Shown here in pieces: positions 1 to 8,760 of a stretch of DNA of 64,000 bases. Each line of letters starts with the position of its first letter. The first letter of the stretch is position 1. The DNA comes from Myxococcus hansupus (GTDB taxonomy: Bacteria > Myxococcota > Myxococcia > Myxococcales > Myxococcaceae). Position numbers and translations under genes: made by a program. The DNA is taken from assembly GCF_000280925.3 (NCBI RefSeq), contig NZ_CP012109.1, positions 7,708,501 to 7,772,500 of the forward strand. Direction: 5' to 3'. Under the pieces are notes generated by a model. It saw only the letters and a program-made list of their open reading frames with translations, had not been told where the DNA came from and did no database searches.

Positions 1-712
1 ACGACTGGAGCATGCGGAAGGCATCCAGCTCCATGCCGGCGTCATGCACGCCCGTCAGCCCCACCTGCGCGCAACGCGTCAGGGCGGCGCGCAGCCGGGC
101 CTCCAGTTGCGCGCGGGACGGCGGAGGCATCACCGCGGACACCACGTCCATGGCGTTGTCCACCAGCACGCCCGTGGGCTCGCCGTGGACGTCCTTGAGG
201 ATGCGGCCGCCCTCCGGGTCCGGTGTGTCCCGGGTGATGCCAGCGCGCCGCAGGGCCTCGCCATTCACCCAGGCCGCGTGGTGGTCCACGCGGGTGAGGA
301 ACACGGGCGTCGAGGGGAAGCGGGCATCCAGTTCCTGGCGTCCCGGAAACGCGCCGCCGGGCCACGCGTTCTGGTCCCAGCCTCGCCCCAGCAGCCAGTC
401 TCCCTGGAAGCTGGAGGCGGGCGCTTCGGACAGGCGATGGATGACCTCATCCACGGAGCCGGCCTGCTCCAGCCGCACCGTCGTCAGGCTCCGTCCCAAG
501 CCATGAATGTGCGCGTGCGCGTCCACCAGCCCCGGCACCACGGTGGCCGCGCCCAGGTCCACCTGACGCGCGCCCGGCCCCGCCGCGGCGGTCACTTCGT
601 CGCGAGTCCCCACGGCCAACAGGCGCCCATCACGCACCGCCAGCGCCTGGGCCCGAGGCCTCGCCGCATCCAACGTCCACACCCGCTCCGCCAGATAGAC
701 GGTCGTCTCCAC
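1..712 (-). CDS. Amidohydrolase, YtcJ/Amidohydro_3-like (3' part outside window)
   Basis: This is the N-terminal 237 residues of a metal-dependent amidohydrolase; the gene runs off the left edge. It begins VETTVYLAERVWTLD, a short beta-sandwich of the urease-like superfamily. The metal-binding signature PGLVDAHAHIHGLG follows, with HAH at residues 66-68, as expected for the first TIM-barrel strand. The GTG start is chosen because a strong ribosome site (GGAAGGAGG) lies 6 bases upstream, and no ATG exists in this frame. The substrate cannot be told: this family hydrolyses amide or ester bonds in small molecules, and many members are uncharacterised. The gene is read away from the neighbouring lipoprotein's promoter region and is probably its downstream partner, on the same strand. 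Confidence 0.85.
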   Translation of the reverse strand, partial: METTVYLAERVWTLDAARPRAQALAVRDGRLLAVGTRDEVTAAAGPGARQVDLGAATVVPGLVDAHAHIHGLGRSLTTVRLEQAGSVDEVIHRLSEAPASSFQGDWLLGRGWDQNAWPGGAFPGRQELDARFPSTPVFLTRVDHHAAWVNGEALRRAGITRDTPDPEGGRILKDVHGEPTGVLVDNAMDVVSAVMPPPSRAQLEARLRAALTRCAQVGLTGVHDAGMELDAFRMLQS

Positions 713-855
713 CCGCGCCTCCTTCCACGTGCCTCAGCGCGGACGGACTCGCGCCACAGGACAGGTGGGACGCGAACTGTGCGTGAGCTGGGGTGCGGTG
801 TCACGGCCCACGCGTGGTGGTTGCCACCGCGCCCAAGGGAAGCGGCGCGTCAGGC

Positions 856-1074
856 CTATTCGACCAGCCCGCCGTCCGTCGGCGTTCCCGCGTCTATGTC
901 CGGGAGGGGCGTCGCGGGACCGGCTGGGGTGTCTGTCACCGTCTGCACGGGCTCACGAATCTGGTCCGGTCCCATCAGGGGCTGCTGCTCCTCCGCGCCC
1001 TCGGGCTGCGTGGTCCTACAAGCGAACGCGGCGGCTCCGGCCACGCATACGGCAATGAGTACGGCACGACGCAT
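856..1074 (-). CDS. Small putative lipoprotein, 72 aa
   Basis: The protein begins MRRAVLIAVCVAGAAAFAC, a basic N-terminus, hydrophobic stretch and a Cys at residue 19, which looks like a type II (lipoprotein) signal although AFAC is not a perfect lipobox. The mature part is about 50 residues, acidic and rich in Pro, Thr and Asp, with no recognisable domain, so it is probably disordered and membrane-tethered. A near-perfect AAGGAGG ribosome site lies about 6 bases before the ATG, supporting a real gene despite its size. It lies upstream of the amidohydrolase on the same strand, with 143 bases between. The function is unknown. Confidence 0.7.
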   Translation of the reverse strand: MRRAVLIAVCVAGAAAFACRTTQPEGAEEQQPLMGPDQIREPVQTVTDTPAGPATPLPDIDAGTPTDGGLVE

Positions 1075-1121
1075 GTCGCCTCCTTATCGGGTTGCCGTCT
1101 GACGGTAGGGAGCGTGCACGC

Positions 1122-1140
1122 CATCGACAATCTGTCGATG
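1122..1140. promoter_or_regulatory. Perfect inverted repeat in divergent intergenic region
   Basis: CATCGACA-ATC-TGTCGATG is an 8-base perfect inverted repeat with a 3-base spacer. It lies between the divergently read lipoprotein (start 1074) and glycosyltransferase (start 1288). The short spacing resembles an operator for a dimeric repressor. It could also form an RNA hairpin in the leader of the glycosyltransferase. No cognate regulator is adjacent. Confidence 0.5.
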
Positions 1141-1287
1141 ACGGTGAACGTCCACCAGCGGATGCCCGGACATCTCGAAGGACGCTTGCTTCCACTGCCG
1201 GACACCAGGCCAGCAGCCGGTGGCATCCGTCGCGTCCGCGCCACGTGCGTACCGTTGCCAGGAGCGCTCACCCGGGAGGCCGAGGCC

Positions 1288-2598
1288 ATGCTGGACGTCG
1301 TGGACGTCGGCAAGCGTTCGCTTGCCACCTATCGCGGAATCGCCCCCGAGACGGACCTCGACGAGCTGCACCAGCTCTCCGAGGACCTTCGAGGCGCCCG
1401 GTGCATGCACCTGAGCGCCACCCCCTATGGCGGCGGCGTCTCCGAAATCCTCCGCTCCCTGGTCCCGCTCTACAACGACCTGGGCATCGTCACCGACTGG
1501 AAGCTCATCCACGGCGACGACGCCTTCTTCCAGGTCACCAAGCGCATCCACAACGGCCTGCAAGGCGCCCCCGGCGAGCTCACTGAAGCCGAGAAGGCCA
1601 CCTACCTGGCCAACGCACAGCTCAATGCCCACCGGCTCGTCACGGACTCGGAGAACTACGACTTCGTCTTCGTGCACGACCCGCAGCCCGCCGTGCTCGC
1701 CGCGCTCAGTCCCCACCTGGACGCGCGCTGGATATGGCGCTGCCACATCGACACCTCGCACCCCAACCCCACGTTCTGGGACTTCCTGTCGCCCTACCTG
1801 CACGCGTACGACGCCGCCATCTTCACCCTGCGGGAGTTCGTGCCGCCCCAACTCCCCATCTCCGACGTGCGCGTCTACGCGCCGGCCATCGACCCGCTGA
1901 GCCCCAAGAACCACCCGCTGCCGGAGATGCTCGCGCGTGATGTGCTGGAGTGGATTGGCATCCGCACCCACCGGCCCCTCGTCACCCAGGTCAGCCGCTT
2001 CGACCGGTGGAAGGACCCGCTGGGCGTCGTTCGCGCGTACCAGCGCGTGCGCCCCCACGTGCCGGACCTCCAGCTCGCGCTCGCGGGCTCACTGGCCCTG
2101 GACGACCCCGAGGGCTGGGACGTGTACGAGGAGCTCCGCGCCGCCACCGCGGGCGACAGCCTCATCCACATCCTCACCAACCTCGTCGGCGTGGGGAACA
2201 TCGAGGTCAACGCGCTCCAGACCCTGTCCGACGTCGTCGTCCAGAAGTCCGTTCGCGAGGGCTTCGGGCTCGTCGTCTCGGAGACGCTGTGGAAGGGCAC
2301 CCCCGTCGTCGGCGGACGCGTGGGCGGCATCCCGCTCCAACTTCCCGACGGCACCGGCGGCGTCCTCGTGGACACCGTGGAGGAGTGCGCCGAGGCCATG
2401 CTCCACCTGCTGCGCCGCCCCGATGAAGCGCGAATGCTGGGCGCCCGCGGACACGAACACGTGCGGCAACACTTCCTGATGCCACGGCTGCTCGTGGACC
2501 ACCTGCGCCTGCTCAAACATCTGGCCTCCGTGCGCCCGCTGCCTCCGCGCGGCATCGTTCCCGCGTCCTTCTCGGCCGCGAACCTCCAGGGGGTGTGA
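1288..2598 (+). CDS. treT: Trehalose synthase (TreT-like) GT4 glycosyltransferase
   Basis: This 436-residue retaining glycosyltransferase resembles TreT, which makes trehalose from a nucleotide-diphosphoglucose and glucose. The N-terminal Rossmann lobe holds the glycine-rich YGGGVSEILRSLVPL segment near residue 50. The C-terminal lobe has the GT4 signature EGFGLVVSETLWKGTPVVGG, with the two conserved Glu at 324 and 332. The length matches TreT-type enzymes. The ATG at 1288 is preceded by GGGAGGC at a good distance; the frame stays open further upstream, but that part looks non-coding. It ends one base before nfeD, so the genes may be co-transcribed. In a myxobacterium the product could serve as an osmoprotectant or spore trehalose. 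The nucleotide-sugar donor and direction of reaction are inferred from the family only. Confidence 0.8.
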   Translation: MLDVVDVGKRSLATYRGIAPETDLDELHQLSEDLRGARCMHLSATPYGGGVSEILRSLVPLYNDLGIVTDWKLIHGDDAFFQVTKRIHNGLQGAPGELTEAEKATYLANAQLNAHRLVTDSENYDFVFVHDPQPAVLAALSPHLDARWIWRCHIDTSHPNPTFWDFLSPYLHAYDAAIFTLREFVPPQLPISDVRVYAPAIDPLSPKNHPLPEMLARDVLEWIGIRTHRPLVTQVSRFDRWKDPLGVVRAYQRVRPHVPDLQLALAGSLALDDPEGWDVYEELRAATAGDSLIHILTNLVGVGNIEVNALQTLSDVVVQKSVREGFGLVVSETLWKGTPVVGGRVGGIPLQLPDGTGGVLVDTVEECAEAMLHLLRRPDEARMLGARGHEHVRQHFLMPRLLVDHLRLLKHLASVRPLPPRGIVPASFSAANLQGV

Positions 2599-2599
2599 C

Positions 2600-3955
2600 A
2601 TGCCGCGCCAGTCCCCATGGAGACGCACGGCCCCCGCGCTGCTCTGCGTCCTGCTGGCGGGACTGCTCGCGTCCGCGTCAGAGGCCCCCAGCGCCGGGAC
2701 CCAGCCCGTCGTGGCCCGCTGCGAGCTGGACGGCGTGGTGGACCTGGGCGCCAGCAGCTACCTGGCCGACTGCGTGGCGCGCGCCGAAGCGGGCGGACAC
2801 GGCGCGCTCCTGGTGCGGCTCGACACGCCCGGTGGCTCCTTGGAAGCCACGCGCGCCATCGTCCGCACCTTCCTCGCGTCCCCCTTGCCCGTGCTCGTCT
2901 GGGTCGGTCCCTCGGGCGCACACGCCGGCAGCGCGGGCGTCTTCATCACCCTGGCCTCCAACGTCGCGGCCATGGCGCCGGGGACCAACATCGGCGCCGC
3001 GCACCCCGTGGCCGGTATCAGCGGCCAGGACCCGGAAGCCGCGGGCGGAACACACCTGGCGCGCAAGGTGGAGAACGACGCCGTCGCCTTCGCGGAGAGC
3101 ATCGCCCAACAACGCGGCCGCAACGTGGAGTGGGCCGCCTCCGCCGTGCGCGACAGCGTCAGCGTCTCCGCCGCCCAGGCCCGGGCGCTGCGCGTGGTGG
3201 AGTACGAAGCCGCCACGGAGGCCGACTTCCTGGCCCAGGCGGATGGCCGACAGGTCACCGTGGCGGGCGGAGAGTCCGTGCGCCTGTCCACGCGCGATGC
3301 GCGCATCGTCGAACTGGAGCCGAGCCTGTCGCAGCGAGCAATCCACGCGCTCGCCAACCCCGGCATCGTCTATCTGCTCTTCCTGGTGGCCGCGCTGGGG
3401 CTGGTGGTGGAGGTGTCTCATCCGGGCGGCATCGTTCCGGGCCTCATCGGCGGCGTGGCGCTCGTGCTCGCGCTGGTGGCCTCCTCGGCGCTGCCGGTCC
3501 GCGCGGGCGCCGTGGTGCTGATGATGCTGGGCGCCGCCCTCATCGTCGCGGAGCTGTTCGTCACCAGCGGCCTCCTGGGCGCCGCGGGCGTCGTGCTGCT
3601 GGGACTGGGCGGCCTGTTCCTCGTGGACCGCTTCGACCCGGCGTGGTTCGTGGACCGCTCCTTCCACGTGTCGTGGACCTGGCTGGTGCCCACCACCGTG
3701 GTGCTCGCGGGCGCGGCGGCCTACGTCGCCTATCGGAGCGCGCAGACCCGGCGGCTCCCCCAGCGAGTTGGCGACCTGGGGCTCGTGGGCGAACACGGCA
3801 CCGCGCTGGCGCAAGTCACACCTCAGAACGGCGAGGTGTTCGTTCACGGAGAGCGCTGGCGCGCGACGTCCACCACGCCCATCCGCTCCGGCGCGCACGT
3901 GGTGGTGCGCGGCATGGAAGGACTCACCCTCTTCGTCGACGAGGTGCCGACATGA
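2600..3955 (+). CDS. nfeD: NfeD-family membrane serine protease (ClpP-like + NfeD)
   Basis: This is a 451-residue long-form NfeD. A signal-like N-terminus precedes a ClpP/crotonase-fold protease domain at about residues 40-220, with the motif [16 protein letters not shown]. The predicted Ser-Lys dyad is Ser111 (in [10 protein letters not shown]) and Lys156 (in LARKVEND). Four or five membrane segments follow at about 245-375, then a C-terminal soluble NfeD/OB-like domain. Studied relatives (PH1510) cleave the C-terminal tail of a stomatin-like partner. Here that partner is the next gene, which overlaps by ATGA. The protease domain is predicted to face the periplasm. Together the pair probably handles membrane-microdomain quality control. 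Confidence 0.9.
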   Translation: MPRQSPWRRTAPALLCVLLAGLLASASEAPSAGTQPVVARCELDGVVDLGASSYLADCVARAEAGGHGALLVRLDTPGGSLEATRAIVRTFLASPLPVLVWVGPSGAHAGSAGVFITLASNVAAMAPGTNIGAAHPVAGISGQDPEAAGGTHLARKVENDAVAFAESIAQQRGRNVEWAASAVRDSVSVSAAQARALRVVEYEAATEADFLAQADGRQVTVAGGESVRLSTRDARIVELEPSLSQRAIHALANPGIVYLLFLVAALGLVVEVSHPGGIVPGLIGGVALVLALVASSALPVRAGAVVLMMLGAALIVAELFVTSGLLGAAGVVLLGLGGLFLVDRFDPAWFVDRSFHVSWTWLVPTTVVLAGAAAYVAYRSAQTRRLPQRVGDLGLVGEHGTALAQVTPQNGEVFVHGERWRATSTTPIRSGAHVVVRGMEGLTLFVDEVPT

Positions 3956-4794
3956 TGCAACTGACCGGGCTGCTCGGACTGCTCATCCCCCTCGCCATCC
4001 TCTTCATGCTGTTCCTGTCCGGCGTGCGAATCGTCAACGAGTACCAGAACGGCGTGGTGTTCCGGCTCGGGCGCTTCGTGGGCCTCAAACGCGCGGGCTT
4101 CCGCTGGCTCATCCCGTTCGTGGAGCGCATGGTCATCATCGACCTGCGCACCGTGGCGCGAGACGTACCCCCACAGGACGTCATCACCCGGGACAACGTG
4201 AGCGTGAAGGTCAACGCCGTCGTCTACTTCCGCGTCATCCACGCGGACAAGGCGGTGCTCCAGGTGGAGGACTACCTCTACGCCACCAGCCAGCTCGCCC
4301 AGACGACGCTGCGCTCCATCCTGGGACAGGTGGACCTGGACCAGCTCCTCTCCGAGCGCGACCGCATCAACCACGAGATTCAACAGGTGCTCGACGCACG
4401 CACCGACCCGTGGGGCGTCAAGGTGTCCAACGTGGAGGTGAAGCACATCGACCTGCCCTCGGAGATGCAGCGGGCCATCGCGCGGCAGGCCGAAGCCGAG
4501 CGCGAGCGCCGCGCGAAAATCATCGCCGCCGAGGGCGAACACCAGGCCGCCGAGAAGCTCTCCATGGCCGCCAAGGTCCTCAGCCGCTACCCGGCCACCC
4601 TCCAGCTCCGCTACCTCCAGACGCTGGTGGAAATCACCACCGGCGGCAACCACACCATCCTGCCCATCCCGCTCGACCTGCTGCGCACGCTCGGCGGCGT
4701 GAAGGCCCGCCTGGAACAGGCCGATGACGAGCTCACGGAGCGCTACGGAGACGCGGAGGACGAGGAAGGTCCTCCGGCGGGCGGCCTGTCCTGA
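3952..4794 (+). CDS. Slipin / stomatin-like SPFH (Band 7) protein
   Basis: The 280-residue protein has one N-terminal membrane segment (about residues 4-22), then an SPFH domain starting [17 protein letters not shown] and including [21 protein letters not shown] charged helical stretch rich in Glu, Arg and Ala (about 185-220) is the typical oligomerising coiled coil. The C-terminal tail is acidic. The first of two adjacent ATGs overlaps the nfeD stop as ATGA, implying translational coupling. Slipins form membrane-scaffold rings and are substrates of the partner NfeD protease in archaeal homologues. It converges on the DUF2721 gene with only six bases between the two coding regions. Confidence 0.9.
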   Translation: MMQLTGLLGLLIPLAILFMLFLSGVRIVNEYQNGVVFRLGRFVGLKRAGFRWLIPFVERMVIIDLRTVARDVPPQDVITRDNVSVKVNAVVYFRVIHADKAVLQVEDYLYATSQLAQTTLRSILGQVDLDQLLSERDRINHEIQQVLDARTDPWGVKVSNVEVKHIDLPSEMQRAIARQAEAERERRAKIIAAEGEHQAAEKLSMAAKVLSRYPATLQLRYLQTLVEITTGGNHTILPIPLDLLRTLGGVKARLEQADDELTERYGDAEDEEGPPAGGLS

Positions 4795-4800
4795 CGGCGG

Positions 4801-5286
4801 CTAGGAAACGGGCGGCGGGAGCGATTCGTCGAAGAGTTCCTGCCGCTCCAGCTTGATGGCCCGACGGCTCAGCCGCAGCGAGGCCAGCACCAGCAGCGCC
4901 GTCGCGCCGAGCAACACCACGCCCACGGAGAAGGACACCACCGGAAGGGTCTCCGGAATCTGCGTCTGCCGCTTCGTCAGGTACAGCAGCGACGTCACCA
5001 CGAAGGCCAGCAGCGCCGTGTAGGTGAAGCCGATGGCCCGGGCGAGGATGGCGTGCCGGCGGTCCAGGATGGCCACCTCCTGCCGCAACAGGCCGCGCCG
5101 GATGTGCCCCTCCGGAAGCAGGCGCCATTCACGCGTCATCTCCCGGATGCGCGTCGTCATGCGCGCAATCTGGTTGTCCAACCCCGTCGCCACGATGCCA
5201 CACGCCGACACCATCACCGCCGGCGTCACCGCCGTGCCGATGAGCTGGATGGAGGAGAGGTCCACGATTTCCGCGACGCCATTCAT
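4801..5286 (-). CDS. DUF2721 family membrane protein
   Basis: A 161-residue protein with three likely membrane segments: about residues 14-34 (TPAVMVSACGIVATGL), 85-104 and 116-138. Between the first two is a highly basic loop of about 45 residues (QIARMTTRIREMTREW, then RRGLLRQEVAILDRRHAILARA). This arrangement, with a short N-terminus containing an IQLIGTAVTPAVM-like stretch, is characteristic of the DUF2721 family, whose function is unknown. It is read divergently from the MerR/vWA pair and shares a 236-base upstream region rich in ACTGTC/GACAG sites, so it may be in the same regulon. Confidence 0.8.
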   Translation of the reverse strand: MNGVAEIVDLSSIQLIGTAVTPAVMVSACGIVATGLDNQIARMTTRIREMTREWRLLPEGHIRRGLLRQEVAILDRRHAILARAIGFTYTALLAFVVTSLLYLTKRQTQIPETLPVVSFSVGVVLLGATALLVLASLRLSRRAIKLERQELFDESLPPPVS

Positions 5287-5415
5287 GCCCCCTTAAGTTC
5301 CATCCCCTCTGAAATGACGCAACCGCTCCGCCGCGCCGCTCGCGGAAAGGTCCCCTCGGCGCCCCGCCAGGTCGTGACAGCGGAAGGAGGGGTGGTGGCA
5401 AGACGTGGCACTTCC

Positions 5416-5515
5416 ACTGTCAAGATAGGTCCTTCGAGACCCACTCACGCCTCTGACAGCGCTACTGCCAAATCACCACTGTCGACTTGACAGTTACAAT
5501 GGCGAGTCCTACTGT
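5416..5515. promoter_or_regulatory. Divergent promoter with ACTGTC/GACAGT operator-like repeats
   Basis: The region holds a perfect inverted repeat ACTGTC-N5-GACAGT (5478-5494), a lone ACTGTC (5416-5421), GACAG (5455-5459) and another CTACTGT near 5509. A TTGACA -35 element (5487-5492) sits inside the inverted repeat. Seventeen bases on is TACTGT (5510-5515), a fair -10. A further -10-like TACAAT lies at 5495-5500. The predicted start of transcription for the TTGACA/TACTGT pair is about 5522, next to the GTG codon of the MerR gene. The palindrome over the -35 suggests autoregulation by MerR, which is an inference. Confidence 0.5.
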
Positions 5516-5522
5516 TTGAACC

Positions 5523-6014
5523 GTGAGCACGCCAAAGACACAGACCGAATGGAAGTTGGCGGAGCTGGCCGAGGCGGTGGGCGTCTCGTCGCGCACGGTG
5601 CGCTACTACGTCCAACGCGGGCTGTTGCCCGCGCCGCCCTTCCGGGGCCCAGACACCGTGTACGGGGAGGAGCACCTCGTCCGGCTCAAGGCCATCCGCG
5701 TTCTACAGGCGCGGTTCCTCCCGCTGGATGCCATCCAGGTGGAGCTGCAACGCCTGCCCCTGGATGAACTGCGGCGTCTGGCCGAATCGGACGCCACCCC
5801 CACGCCCCCGGTGTACGCGCAGCCAGCGCCCGCCACGGTGGCGCCAATGCCAACGGCGCGCAGACCGGACGCGGGCCTGAATCGTTACGAGCGCTGGGAG
5901 TTGCTCCCGGGGCTGGAGCTGCACGTCTCGGAAGCGGCGGACACGAAGACCCGGGCGCTCGCGGAACGCGTTCGCGCCCTCATCGCGGAGTTTCAGGAAA
6001 AGGATAAGCCATGA
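5523..6014 (+). CDS. MerR-family transcriptional regulator
   Basis: A 163-residue protein whose first 75 residues form a winged-helix MerR DNA-binding domain: KLAELAEAVGVSSRTVRYYV is the helix-turn-helix, followed by the wing (YGEEHLVRLKAIRVLQ). A Pro/Ala-rich linker (about 90-120) leads to a short C-terminal helical segment, with no metal- or cobalamin-binding motif, so the signal is unknown. The start is GTG at 5523. No Shine-Dalgarno is visible and a promoter -10 candidate ends only seven bases before it, so the mRNA may be leaderless. It overlaps the next gene by ATGA. It most likely controls itself and the vWA gene through the upstream palindrome. Confidence 0.85.
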   Translation: MSTPKTQTEWKLAELAEAVGVSSRTVRYYVQRGLLPAPPFRGPDTVYGEEHLVRLKAIRVLQARFLPLDAIQVELQRLPLDELRRLAESDATPTPPVYAQPAPATVAPMPTARRPDAGLNRYERWELLPGLELHVSEAADTKTRALAERVRALIAEFQEKDKP

Positions 6015-8629
6015 CCCACGAGCAAGCAGGGCTGTACACGAAGCACGGCGCACAGGTTCCTCTCCAAGGTGTCGAGGTCACGGGTGAGCTGCTCGGTGGA
6101 CATGCGCGCGTCCGCGTGCGGCAGCGCTATCGCAACGACGAGAAGCGCCCGGTGGAGGCCGTCTACGTCTTCCCGCTGCCCTCGGATGGCACCCTCTCCG
6201 CTTTCTCCATGACGTGCGCCGGCCGCCGCGTCGAAGGGGTCGTGAAGGAGCGCGAAGAGGCCTTCCGCACCTACGACAACGCCATCACCGACGGCCACGG
6301 CGCCGCGCTGCTGGACGAGGAGCGCCGCAACGTCTTCACCGCGCAGGTGGGCAACCTGCTGCCCGGCGAGGAGACCGTGGTGGAGGTGGAGTTCCTCCAG
6401 GCCGTCACCGCCGAGGAGGGCAGCGTCCGCTGGATGCTCCCCACGCTGGTGGCGCCCCGCTACATCCCCGGCAAGCCCACCGGCGACCGCACCGCGCACG
6501 GCCGTGAAGAGCCCACGTCCCAGGTGCCGGACGCGGACCGCATCACCCCGCCCGTGGGCGCCGTGAGCTACGGCCTGCGCATGGACCTGCTCGTGGACCT
6601 GGGCCGCGAGGTCGTGGTGGAGAGCCCGTCCCACGCCATCACCGTCACCCGGGAAGAGGGCTCGCGCGTGCGCGTCGGCTTCTCGCGGGGCGAGGTCTCC
6701 CTGGACCGGGACCTGGTGCTCAGCCTGCGCAGCCCGGACAACAGCGCGGTGTTCACGCCGCTCGTCACCCACCGCAAGGGCGGGGACGGCCCGGGCACCT
6801 TCGCGCTCACGGTGGTGCCGGACCTGCTGGGCATGGCCTCCGCGCCGCCGAAGCAGGAGGTCGTGTTCGCCGTGGACGTCTCCGGCTCCATGGACGGCGA
6901 GAGCCTGCCCCAGGCGCAGGCCGCGCTGCGGCTGTGCCTGCGTCATCTGCGCGAAGGCGACCGGTTCAACATCATCGCGTTCGAGAGCGGTTTCACCACG
7001 TTCCAGCCCCAGCCCGTTCCCTTCTCCCAGCGCACGCTGGAGCAGGCGGACCAGTGGGTGGCCGCGCTTCGTCCCCTGGGTGGCACGGAGCTGCTCGCCC
7101 CCATGAAGGCCGCGGTGCAGGCCGTCCCCGACGGCGTGGTGGTGCTGCTCACGGACGGACAGGTCGGCAACGAGAGCGAAATCCTGCAAGCCGTGCTCGC
7201 GGACCGGAAGTCGGCGCGCGTGTACTCGTTTGGCATCGGCACCAACGTCAGTGACGTGCTGCTGCGGGACATGGCAAAGCAGACTGGCGGCGCGGTGGAG
7301 TTCATCCACCCGGGCGAGCGCATCGACGACAAGGTGGTGGCGCAGTTCTCCCGCGCGCTCGCACCTCGCGTCTCCGAGCTGGAGGTCCGCTTCGACGGCG
7401 TGGAGTGCTCGGAGCTGGCCCCCGCCGAGCTGCCGCCCCTCATCGATGGTGTGCCCTGGACGCTGCTCGGCCGCTATGCCGCGCCAGGGACGGGCACGGT
7501 GACGCTGCGTGGGCGCTCGGGACGGGAGCCGTTCTCGCTCACCGTTCGCGTGGACCTGCCCTCCGTGTCGGACCGGCCCGCGGTGGAGAAGTTGTGGGCC
7601 GCCGAGCGCATCCGGAGCTGGGAGTCCGCGCAGCTCACCGGACGCCGCGCGGAGTCCATGAAACAGCGCATCATCGACCTCGCCGTCGCGCACCAGATTG
7701 TCACCCAGTACACGTCGTTCGTCGTCGTGGAGGAGCGCACGGGTGAGCGGCGGACGTCGGAGCAGGCCGAGACGCGCGTCGTCCCGGTGAACGCGCCCGC
7801 CGGCTGGGCGATGTTCGGGGCGCAGAAGGCCGAGGACATGCGCAACGCCTCCGTCGGGGGTAGCAGCCAGGGGATGCCGGCCCCGGGTGCGGCCTCCGCC
7901 GGTCCGCAGAGGCCCGCCATCCGGATGCGGCGCACCGCCGCGGCCCCTGGTGCCGCCGCTCCGCCCCCGCCTCCTGCTCCGGCGTATCGCAGCGCTCCTG
8001 CACCCAAGGAGTTCGAGGCCGTCGAGCGCGACCGGCTTGAAATGCGGGAGCAGAGCAAGTCCTCCAAGAAGAAGGGCGGGTTCCTCTCCGGCATCTTCAA
8101 CGGGGCCTCTGCTCCGGAGCCCATGCCGGCCGATGGGTTCGCGGAAGAAGAGAGCGTCATGAGTCATGGGGCCGTCCCCGCCGCGGACGCGCTCGATCAT
8201 GACGACGCGATCCTCGAGGGGGCGCCCTCCGTCGCCAGCGAGAGCCACGCGAGCGCGGAGGACCTGCTCAGGCGGCAGCTCGCCAATGGCCTCTGGGACG
8301 GCAGCGGCGCGGGTTCGGAGCCCGTGCGTCAGGCCCGCGCCACCGCGCTCGCCCTGCTGACGCTGCTGCGCGAGGGCATCACCAGCAATCACCCGCTGCA
8401 CGGGGCGCAGGTGAAGAAGGCGGTCGAGGCGTTGCTGGCCCTGGCCTCCAACCTCGGCGGCGACGCGGAGGTGGCGGAGCTCGCGCTGGGCGTGGCCTGG
8501 CTCGCCTCGGCGGGCCCGCGCACCCGGGGCCGCATCGAGCAGGCCGCGCAGCCGCTGGCCGGCCTCAGTGGAAGGCTGGGCAATGAGGTCGCCCTGCGCG
8601 AGCACGTGGACACGTTGGCCGCGCGCTGA
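6011..8629 (+). CDS. VIT and von Willebrand factor A domain protein
   Basis: 872 residues. A VIT domain occupies about residues 5-135 (LLGGHARVRVRQRYRNDEKR, AVYVFPLPSDGTLSAFSM). A vWA domain runs from about 280 to 445 with an intact MIDAS motif DVSGSM and the later TDGQVGNE. A long C-terminal region has a Pro/Ala-rich linker near 640-660 and a helical end. There is no signal peptide, so this is probably a cytoplasmic adhesion or scaffold-like protein. Its architecture matches the inter-alpha-trypsin-inhibitor heavy chain-like family found in many myxobacteria, whose role is unsettled. The ATG overlaps the MerR stop, and AAGGATAAG provides a ribosome site. It ends in a strong hairpin terminator. 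Confidence 0.85.
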   Translation: MTHEQAGLYTKHGAQVPLQGVEVTGELLGGHARVRVRQRYRNDEKRPVEAVYVFPLPSDGTLSAFSMTCAGRRVEGVVKEREEAFRTYDNAITDGHGAALLDEERRNVFTAQVGNLLPGEETVVEVEFLQAVTAEEGSVRWMLPTLVAPRYIPGKPTGDRTAHGREEPTSQVPDADRITPPVGAVSYGLRMDLLVDLGREVVVESPSHAITVTREEGSRVRVGFSRGEVSLDRDLVLSLRSPDNSAVFTPLVTHRKGGDGPGTFALTVVPDLLGMASAPPKQEVVFAVDVSGSMDGESLPQAQAALRLCLRHLREGDRFNIIAFESGFTTFQPQPVPFSQRTLEQADQWVAALRPLGGTELLAPMKAAVQAVPDGVVVLLTDGQVGNESEILQAVLADRKSARVYSFGIGTNVSDVLLRDMAKQTGGAVEFIHPGERIDDKVVAQFSRALAPRVSELEVRFDGVECSELAPAELPPLIDGVPWTLLGRYAAPGTGTVTLRGRSGREPFSLTVRVDLPSVSDRPAVEKLWAAERIRSWESAQLTGRRAESMKQRIIDLAVAHQIVTQYTSFVVVEERTGERRTSEQAETRVVPVNAPAGWAMFGAQKAEDMRNASVGGSSQGMPAPGAASAGPQRPAIRMRRTAAAPGAAAPPPPPAPAYRSAPAPKEFEAVERDRLEMREQSKSSKKKGGFLSGIFNGASAPEPMPADGFAEEESVMSHGAVPAADALDHDDAILEGAPSVASESHASAEDLLRRQLANGLWDGSGAGSEPVRQARATALALLTLLREGITSNHPLHGAQVKKAVEALLALASNLGGDAEVAELALGVAWLASAGPRTRGRIEQAAQPLAGLSGRLGNEVALREHVDTLAAR

Positions 8630-8643
8630 CGAGAGGCACGGTG

Positions 8644-8677
8644 GGGCCGGCGCACCTGACGCGGTGTGCGCCGGCCC
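8644..8677 (+). terminator. GC-rich hairpin terminator after vWA gene (copy 1)
   Basis: GGGCCGGCGCAC pairs perfectly (12 bp) with GTGCGCCGGCCC around a 10-base loop, 15 bases after the stop of the VIT/vWA gene. There is no T-run, as is usual for hairpin terminators in high-GC bacteria. Confidence 0.65.
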
Positions 8678-8726
8678 TACTCAAGTACCTGGAGACGCTC
8701 GCCGCGCGCTGCTGTGAGATCCTGCG

Positions 8727-8760
8727 GGGCCTGCGCACTCGATTCGGTGTGCGCTGGCCC
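8727..8760 (+). terminator. GC-rich hairpin terminator (copy 2, one mismatch)
   Basis: GGGCCTGCGCAC pairs with GTGCGCTGGCCC at 11 of 12 positions around a 10-base loop, exactly 83 bases after the first hairpin. It is the duplicated second copy and would act as a back-up terminator. Confidence 0.5.

Noticed and set aside
5993-8605. 870-codon minus-strand frame over the VIT/vWA gene
   Set aside because: Shadow frame with repetitive Arg/His/Gly content and no domain.
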